The notes under the pieces are model-generated. The model worked only from the letters and a program-made list of their open reading frames with translations. It was not told the DNA's origin and did no database searches. From a bacterium (GTDB lineage Bacteria > Patescibacteria > Paceibacteria > UBA9973 > SBAW01), in assembly GCA_021825025.1 (NCBI GenBank), contig JAKAIP010000012.1:1-9012 (forward strand): a stretch of 9,012 bases of DNA, given 5' to 3'. The translations under genes and the position numbers were made by a program. The number at the start of each line of letters is the position of its first letter. Position 1 is the first letter of the stretch. This document shows, in pieces, positions 5,978 through 9,012 of this stretch.

Positions 5978-7045
5978 ATGTCAAACAAGCCGCTTACTCC
6001 GACGAATCCATCGGTAGCTCGCTCCGCTGTGCCACGCACGGTCGAATTTGCTAAACTGACGGACGGAACATACGTTTCCCCAGTTCAGGTTCAAGACAAG
6101 ATTGGCTCGGACGCAACACGTGATGAAGTCGTTAAGACGATCGGTAAGTTCGTATGTCCAGGCTGCGACGAAGAGATTAGCTTCGTTCGGGAATGTGAAA
6201 GGTCGCGATCGCACTTCCGCCATAAACCAGATAGCGAGTGCAATGGCGAGACAGTCGCGCACAAAGTCGCCAAAGGCCTCATCGTTCAACATCAGAAGAA
6301 ACTGAAGTTCTTCACCAGATGCCATTGTGGGAGACGTCTGCTTATCCCATTCGAGGGAACATATGCACAGGAAGCAACTTGGTCCATCGAAGACAGACAA
6401 TATCGTTTCGACATCGGCATCAGCACAAAAGATGGACGCGTCGATCAAGCCATCGAGGTCTATCAGACACACGCAGTGTCGCCACAGAAAGCCAAGGATA
6501 TGGATGAACACTTAAAACGTTGGTGCGAGGTAAACGCATCTGAAGTGATAGCCTCAATTGCTCGCAACGAGTATGATATCGTGGCCAAGCATATCTCCGA
6601 ACTCAAATGTTCCAACTGCCATGAAACCGATGTTAACCTCGCTCTATGTGAACGAATGTCGAGAACGATTACGACCACAAGCTCAAAGACACCATATGGC
6701 AGACTCACGAGAGAAGTGATGCGATTCATCCGGAGCAAAGCCGACGAACTGGGCGTCTCCTACGCTGACGCGGAAGAATACAAGAGATGTCTCCGAGAAA
6801 ATTCCATTATCATCAGCACAGGCAAATGGGCTGGCATACCAGCCACAATGCTCCTTCGACGGGATCGTGAGTATGTTGCCTTCCTCGCTGGCCACGCTGG
6901 AACGGAGGGTTTGTCATCGTTTCCAGCGGTAGAAAGACGATGGGCTATGGAAACACTTCGTGGTAGGTGCTGCGATTGTCTGGGAGCTAGCCCACGAGGC
7001 CGACCCCGCTGTATCGAGTGCTACAAGATCTACATGGAATACTGA
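5978..7045 (+). CDS. CoiA-like PD-(D/E)XK family nuclease with zinc sites
   Basis: This is a 355-residue protein. The start at 5978 has the TAAAATG context; an in-frame ATG at 5957 lacks it. Residues 58-100 carry the N-terminal module of the competence protein CoiA-like family: CPGC (60-63), HFRH (79-82), Cys88 and E-x3-HK (91-96). The nuclease core follows: RFDIGI (143-148, Asp145) and AIEVYQTH (158-165, Glu160), then KAKDMDEH and WCEVNASEVI, as in eukaryotic and viral relatives. The usual lysine of the E-x-K position is Tyr162, with Gln163 next; substitutions there are known in this family. RCHC (114-117) may pair with CSNC (211-214) in a second metal site. A C-terminal ribbon (CCDC at 331-334, CIEC at 345-348) makes a third. 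Likely DNA cleavage or processing; the biological role here is unknown. Confidence 0.8.
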   Translation: MSNKPLTPTNPSVARSAVPRTVEFAKLTDGTYVSPVQVQDKIGSDATRDEVVKTIGKFVCPGCDEEISFVRECERSRSHFRHKPDSECNGETVAHKVAKGLIVQHQKKLKFFTRCHCGRRLLIPFEGTYAQEATWSIEDRQYRFDIGISTKDGRVDQAIEVYQTHAVSPQKAKDMDEHLKRWCEVNASEVIASIARNEYDIVAKHISELKCSNCHETDVNLALCERMSRTITTTSSKTPYGRLTREVMRFIRSKADELGVSYADAEEYKRCLRENSIIISTGKWAGIPATMLLRRDREYVAFLAGHAGTEGLSSFPAVERRWAMETLRGRCCDCLGASPRGRPRCIECYKIYMEY

Positions 7046-7061
7046 TGGGATACGCGACCGT

Positions 7062-7469
7062 TTATGCTTTTTTAGTATCCGACGCGGTGTTCAAAACCTC
7101 TTCGTCCCATTTCTTGATTTTCTTGGGATCCCAGGGATCTCCTCGGAATTCATCCTCAAAGCCTTCTATGTCATCTCCCAACGCGTCATTGTGTACGTCA
7201 TCCGAAAGCTCTTCTATGTTGGCATTAAGGGACACTATCTCTTTGTCGATAAGAGAAAGAAGTGTTCTCACCTTGTTTGAGCACTTGATGTTTCTTGCCG
7301 CGAGTTCACAATAGTGTCGCGCCTTCTGAAGATAATCGAGCTTCTTCGTCCCGTCCGTTTCACCAATTGTTAAGAATGCATATACGTGTCCAATGCACCC
7401 CTTGGTTGCATTCGTGCGACCCGCTTCACGGGTCGCACTCGCATTCGGTGCCGAGCATCGATGTAGTAG
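7062..7469 (-). CDS. C-terminal part of a TPR-like gene, in the -1 frame
   Basis: The frame is open from just after a TAA (7470-7472 on +) to a TAA at 7062-7064, about 135 codons, with no ATG. From about 7410 it reads as convincing protein: GCIGHVYAFLTIG and KKLDYLQKARHYCELAARN are a good tetratricopeptide-type helix pair, followed by a third helix (VRTLLSLIDKEIVSLNANIEEL) and an acidic tail (GFEDEFRGDPWDP). The GTG at 7271 is not a likely start because the helical pattern continues upstream of it. It follows directly on the helical N-terminal part encoded at 7370-7798 in the neighbouring frame, so I read the two as one gene of about 240 residues interrupted near 7414-7440. A natural frameshift, recoding or a base error could explain it. 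Confidence 0.6.
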   Translation of the reverse strand, partial: LLHRCSAPNASATREAGRTNATKGCIGHVYAFLTIGETDGTKKLDYLQKARHYCELAARNIKCSNKVRTLLSLIDKEIVSLNANIEELSDDVHNDALGDDIEGFEDEFRGDPWDPKKIKKWDEEVLNTASDTKKA

Positions 7470-7798
7470 TTATGGAACTCCAGCGACAAGAAGTAGTGTT
7501 CCAGTGCTCTCTGGTACTCCTCACGCTCGAAATCGTCTTCCGCCCTGTACCTCAACGTTCGCGCGATGACGAATTTCGCTTCATCGCCATACTTCGTGAT
7601 CAATGCATTGACGCGATCTATGGCGTCGCAGATGGCGGAGGCTCCGATGGCCAGCTCTTTCTCATCGTTGGAACCGCAGAGCTTGATTCTGTGTTCATAG
7701 AGGATCCTATCGGTTAGAGTCGACGGTCCCGATGACGATTCGGTATCCTCATCACTCGTTCTTGTCGTAGGCGTGGGCAACGAGGCGGTCGATGACAT
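7370..7798 (-). CDS. N-terminal part of a TPR-like gene, frameshifted
   Basis: As read, this is 142 residues from the ATG at 7798 to TAA at 7370. The start lacks the AAAATG context but is the only ATG before the coding region. Residues 1-28 are Ser/Thr/Asp-rich and disordered. Residues 29-112 are helical, with a tetratricopeptide-like second helix (REEYQRALEHYFLSLEF). From about residue 117 the reading changes to a basic, Arg-rich, unstructured string (RHRMRVRPVKRVARMQPR) that looks out of frame, while the -1 frame continues the helical pattern. The true gene therefore probably continues to 7062. It diverges from the gene at 7824 with 25 bp between start codons. The larger open frame running up to 8245 is an overlap with that gene. 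Confidence 0.65.
   Translation of the reverse strand: MSSTASLPTPTTRTSDEDTESSSGPSTLTDRILYEHRIKLCGSNDEKELAIGASAICDAIDRVNALITKYGDEAKFVIARTLRYRAEDDFEREEYQRALEHYFLSLEFHNYYIDARHRMRVRPVKRVARMQPRGALDTYMHS
7408..7447. repeat. 10-bp GC-rich hairpin flanked by 7-bp direct repeats, inside a gene
   Basis: GTGCGACCCG (7414-7423), loop CTTCA, CGGGTCGCAC (7429-7438) form a perfect 10-bp stem. GCATTCG occurs on both sides (7408-7414 and 7441-7447), 33 bp apart, as a target-site duplication around a small inserted palindrome would. It sits exactly where the TPR-like gene changes frame. Removing one 33-bp unit would not restore the frame. Confidence 0.7.
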
Positions 7799-7823
7799 GG
7801 CGCAGCCAGAGAACGTCCCTAAA

Positions 7824-8489
7824 ATGAGCTGGAGTTTTGAGGAATCATTTAGTCGTGTGCGGGCAAGAAGGATAGGACGTGAGACGATACACTTTGATCC
7901 CGATGAGACGACGACTTCTGAACTTAGGTTCATTCTACGATGCCTCTGCATCAACATCACTGGTGATCGAGGTGAACTGCTCGAAAGGCTATGTTCAAAG
8001 GGAATCGAGAAAGGCGACACGTTTTGCTTTAATGCCGAGCTTTTTCCGAGGAGTTGCGTTCCGGTGTCCATGATTAGCACATTTCTTGGTGCAATGGGAG
8101 AAGCGCCGTGGGGAGACAATGAGTACATATCCAGTAGAGTTCGGAGGTACCTGCCCGATGCCGATTTTGACCCCGAAATCGCGAGGAGGATGCACTGGAA
8201 GAAAAGATTGGAAAGCTCGGAAGAGGACGTAGTAGCAGTGCTCATAAAGGATTCGTTGGAGAACGGAGGAAGAATGCCATATCCGACGCAGCTAGAGAAA
8301 AAAGTTCTCGGTCGCTACGGATACTTTTACGTGGAGGCGCTCACGACGTTTGTGCATAAGAGGACACAAGAGGGATTGTGCGGTTGTCTATCGGATCGAG
8401 AAAAGGCAATCCTGCAGTCGCTTCCACCAATAGACGATGGTGCGGATGACATATGGATATACAGGAGTGGCTATCAAGGGGATGTATAG
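7824..8489 (+). CDS. Hypothetical protein, possible SAP-like helix pair
   Basis: This is a 221-residue protein. The start at 7824 has the CTAAAATGAG context; in-frame ATGs at 7773 and 7797 lack it and overlap the divergent gene. Residues about 30-58 (TTSELRFILRCLCINITGDRGELLERLCSKG) have the pattern of a SAP domain, a helix-turn-helix that binds DNA: a first helix with LR-x2-L, a turn ending in Gly-Asp, and a second helix ELLERL. The usual small residue before the turn is replaced by a longer ITGDR loop, so the call is tentative. Residues 90-200 are mixed, charged and helical (VVAVLIKDSLENG, LEKKVLGRYGYFYVEALTTFV), with no catalytic motif. The acidic end (PIDDGADDIW) is followed by a hairpin containing the TAG stop. 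Confidence 0.75.
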   Translation: MSWSFEESFSRVRARRIGRETIHFDPDETTTSELRFILRCLCINITGDRGELLERLCSKGIEKGDTFCFNAELFPRSCVPVSMISTFLGAMGEAPWGDNEYISSRVRRYLPDADFDPEIARRMHWKKRLESSEEDVVAVLIKDSLENGGRMPYPTQLEKKVLGRYGYFYVEALTTFVHKRTQEGLCGCLSDREKAILQSLPPIDDGADDIWIYRSGYQGDV

Positions 8490-8499
8490 TTTTATACAT
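8482..8499. terminator. ATGTATA-GTTT-TATACAT palindrome overlapping a stop codon
   Basis: A perfect 7-bp inverted repeat with a 4-base loop. The TAG stop of the + gene (8487-8489) lies inside it, and the stop of the convergent - gene is 8 bases beyond its right end (8507-8509). It has the same TATA core as the palindromes at 1998 and 3144. Confidence 0.6.
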
Positions 8500-8506
8500 T
8501 CGTCCG

Positions 8507-8968
8507 CTACGCACTACCTAGTATGTGAGCTATCAGCTGGTGTCTTTCTTTGTCATATTTGTTCGCGCCGGTGAAGCGTGGATTGCCGATCCAATCTCGA
8601 TCCTCTCGGCCATCGAACAACGCAATAATCACCTCCCTATACTTATCCGTCGTGATCAAGATAGGCAATTTGCCGTCCTTGGACGACAACCCGCCAGGAA
8701 TCGACATGTACACGACGTCCATCACAGTCCGAGTCTTCTTACTGCCGGCAGCAACGATGAGCGATCTGACAGCCGTGATGGTAGCGAATGCAACACGATT
8801 TGGTCCCCGTAGTATCACGAGATCGCCAGCCTTCGCCTTATCGAGACCGTTTTGCACGGCCGTGATCTGTGAGTTGGCGATGGCGGCGTCAAAGTCGGAC
8901 TTACCTGGCGTCAAACCACCCTCAACACTGTTCTTATCCGTATACGAGACCGCCCAAACGTGAACCAT
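8507..8968 (-). CDS. Hypothetical protein, possible PUA/EVE-like fold; may be 5' partial
   Basis: From the ATG at 8968 the protein has 153 residues, but the frame has no stop up to the window edge. The ATG also lacks the AAAATG context (GGACATG), so the true start may lie beyond 9012; the extra residues would be Ser/Ala-rich. The start of the fold has VWAVSYTDKN. A central hydrophobic core follows (AKAGDLVILRGP, VAFATITAV), with strands (TVMDVVYMSI, LPILITTDKY) and a final IIALFDG before the charged end. A tryptophan in the first strand and a Gly-Asp turn before the central strands recall PUA/EVE modules that bind modified bases, but the match is too loose to claim. It has no membrane segment. 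It converges with the 7824-8489 gene across a TATA-core hairpin. Confidence 0.7.
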   Translation of the reverse strand: MVHVWAVSYTDKNSVEGGLTPGKSDFDAAIANSQITAVQNGLDKAKAGDLVILRGPNRVAFATITAVRSLIVAAGSKKTRTVMDVVYMSIPGGLSSKDGKLPILITTDKYREVIIALFDGREDRDWIGNPRFTGANKYDKERHQLIAHILGSA

Positions 8969-9012
8969 GTCCGACGTCGCAGATGACGAATCGCCAGCTG
9001 GTCTAAGATGAC

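Noticed and set aside
7799..8245. Upstream extension of the - frame 7370-7798 to 8245
   Set aside because: It lies wholly opposite the 7824-8489 gene, and its translation is low-complexity and unlike the downstream part.
8967..9011. 14-codon + strand open frame at the window end
   Set aside because: It is very short, lacks start context and lies opposite a probable upstream extension of the - gene at 8507-8968.

Overview
The window looks like part of the genome of a large eukaryotic DNA virus (nucleocytoplasmic large DNA virus type), but I cannot assign it to a family. The evidence is indirect. Genes are short, intronless, packed on both strands and separated by tens of bases. None has a Shine-Dalgarno site; instead ten genes start in the same AAAATG context. 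Short TATAC-type palindromes sit at several gene 3' ends. The two recognisable genes, a T5orf172/GIY-YIG protein and a CoiA-like nuclease, belong to families that recur in such viruses. There are no tRNA or rRNA genes, no CRISPR array and no insertion sequence.

Layout. Bases 1-993 hold the 3' end of an unknown gene and a small acidic protein gene, both on +. Bases 994-1337 are non-coding: one TATAC hairpin and a 34-bp tandem repeat array. Bases 1338-2834 hold three membrane-protein genes, one on + with a C-terminal anchor and two on - with two transmembrane segments each. Two genes then diverge from a 17-bp perfect inverted repeat that carries both start codons (2832-2848). A GIY-YIG protein with a possible RAMA-like C-terminus (3161-3895, -) is followed by a 400-residue multidomain protein (3928-5130, -) with a Cys/His cluster, a dynein-light-chain-type STQTD motif and a proline/tyrosine-rich tail. 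Next come a small cysteine-rich protein (5185-5442, +), a gene with no usable ATG (5530-5865, -) and the CoiA-like nuclease (5978-7045, +).

Bases 7062-7798 (-) appear to be one TPR-like helical gene split by a -1 frame change around a perfect 10-bp GC-rich hairpin flanked by 7-bp direct repeats. A possible SAP-domain protein (7824-8489, +) and a possible PUA/EVE-like protein (8507-8968, -, frame open to the window edge) end the window.

From 2834 onward the genes alternate between divergent and convergent pairs. Divergent pairs share short regions with back-to-back AAAATG starts. Three convergent pairs have a TATAC palindrome at or between their stop codons, which would suit a two-way 3'-end signal. 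The two nuclease-type proteins could act on host or competitor DNA or in mobility or repair. No multi-gene pathway is evident, and most products are unrecognised.
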